From assembly GCA_020056155.1 (NCBI GenBank), contig JAGVII010000278.1:1-6870 (forward strand): a DNA stretch of 6,870 nucleotides, given 5' to 3'. A program made the position numbers and the translations under genes. The notes under the pieces were generated by a model. The model saw nothing but the letters and a program-made list of their open reading frames with translations, did not search any database and was not told the DNA's origin. The stretch is from Afipia sp. GTDB taxonomy: Bacteria > Pseudomonadota > Alphaproteobacteria > Rhizobiales > Xanthobacteraceae. Numbering within the stretch: the first letter of the stretch is position 1; every line of letters starts with the position of its first letter. Below are positions 6,844-6,870 of the stretch, in pieces.

Positions 6844-6861
6844 GTTAATCGACCAATTAAC
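6844..6861. repeat. Inverted repeat GTTAAT-N6-ATTAAC, possible operator
   Basis: Two perfect 6-base arms separated by CGACCA form an 18-base dyad in an AT-rich end of the window. It probably belongs to the control region of a gene just beyond the right edge. It resembles a CtrA site, but the two TTAA halves are 8 bases apart, not the usual 7. Confidence 0.35.
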
Positions 6862-6870
6862 AAAAGCCAA

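Noticed and set aside
6844..6861. CtrA binding site
   Set aside because: The two TTAA halves are separated by 8 bases; the consensus needs 7. Kept only as an unassigned dyad.
6592..6870. Minus-strand open frame reaching the right edge
   Set aside because: Most of it is antisense to the end of the GT-B gene; no recognisable motif and no SD visible within the window.

Overview
The window looks like chromosomal DNA from an alphaproteobacterium, most likely the Bradyrhizobium/Rhodopseudomonas/Afipia side of the Hyphomicrobiales. This rests on the GC-rich codon use, the adh N-terminus (reads like bradyrhizobial zinc alcohol dehydrogenases) and the FecR-domain plus TPR/beta-barrel gene pair. The taxonomic call is inference from remembered sequence style, not from a search.

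Left part (1-1272): the first 55 codons of a zinc-dependent alcohol dehydrogenase run leftwards off the window. It is divergent from a complete LysR-type regulator across a 197-bp gap, the usual layout for a LysR regulator and its target.

Middle part (1257-3604): a two-gene minus-strand operon. The first gene encodes an exported TPR protein with a C-terminal outer-membrane beta-barrel, resembling DUF560/Slam (type XI secretion) proteins. Ten bases after its stop begins an exported protein with a FecR domain and an unusual Asn/Gln-Pro-Cys/Tyr tail. The ribosome-binding site of the second gene overlaps the stop of the first. An intrinsic terminator for this operon appears to lie inside the 3' end of the convergent LysR gene.

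Right part (3710-6767): two glycosyltransferase genes, divergently transcribed. The minus-strand one is a tandem duplication, with two GT-A domains of the 'DXD sugar-binding' type in one chain, both keeping DXD. The plus-strand one is a GT-B enzyme of the GT1/MurG-like kind. Taken at maximum length, their start codons overlap in a single CATG. The more likely minus start is 90 bases further in, which leaves an AT-rich intergenic stretch with a shared, symmetrical -10 region.

Working hypothesis (inference): 1294-5587 plus the divergent GT is a cell-surface locus, in which glycosyltransferases build or decorate a surface glycan or protein and a TPR-barrel protein handles surface display, possibly of the FecR-domain protein. 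There are no RNA genes, CRISPR arrays or insertion sequences that I can see.
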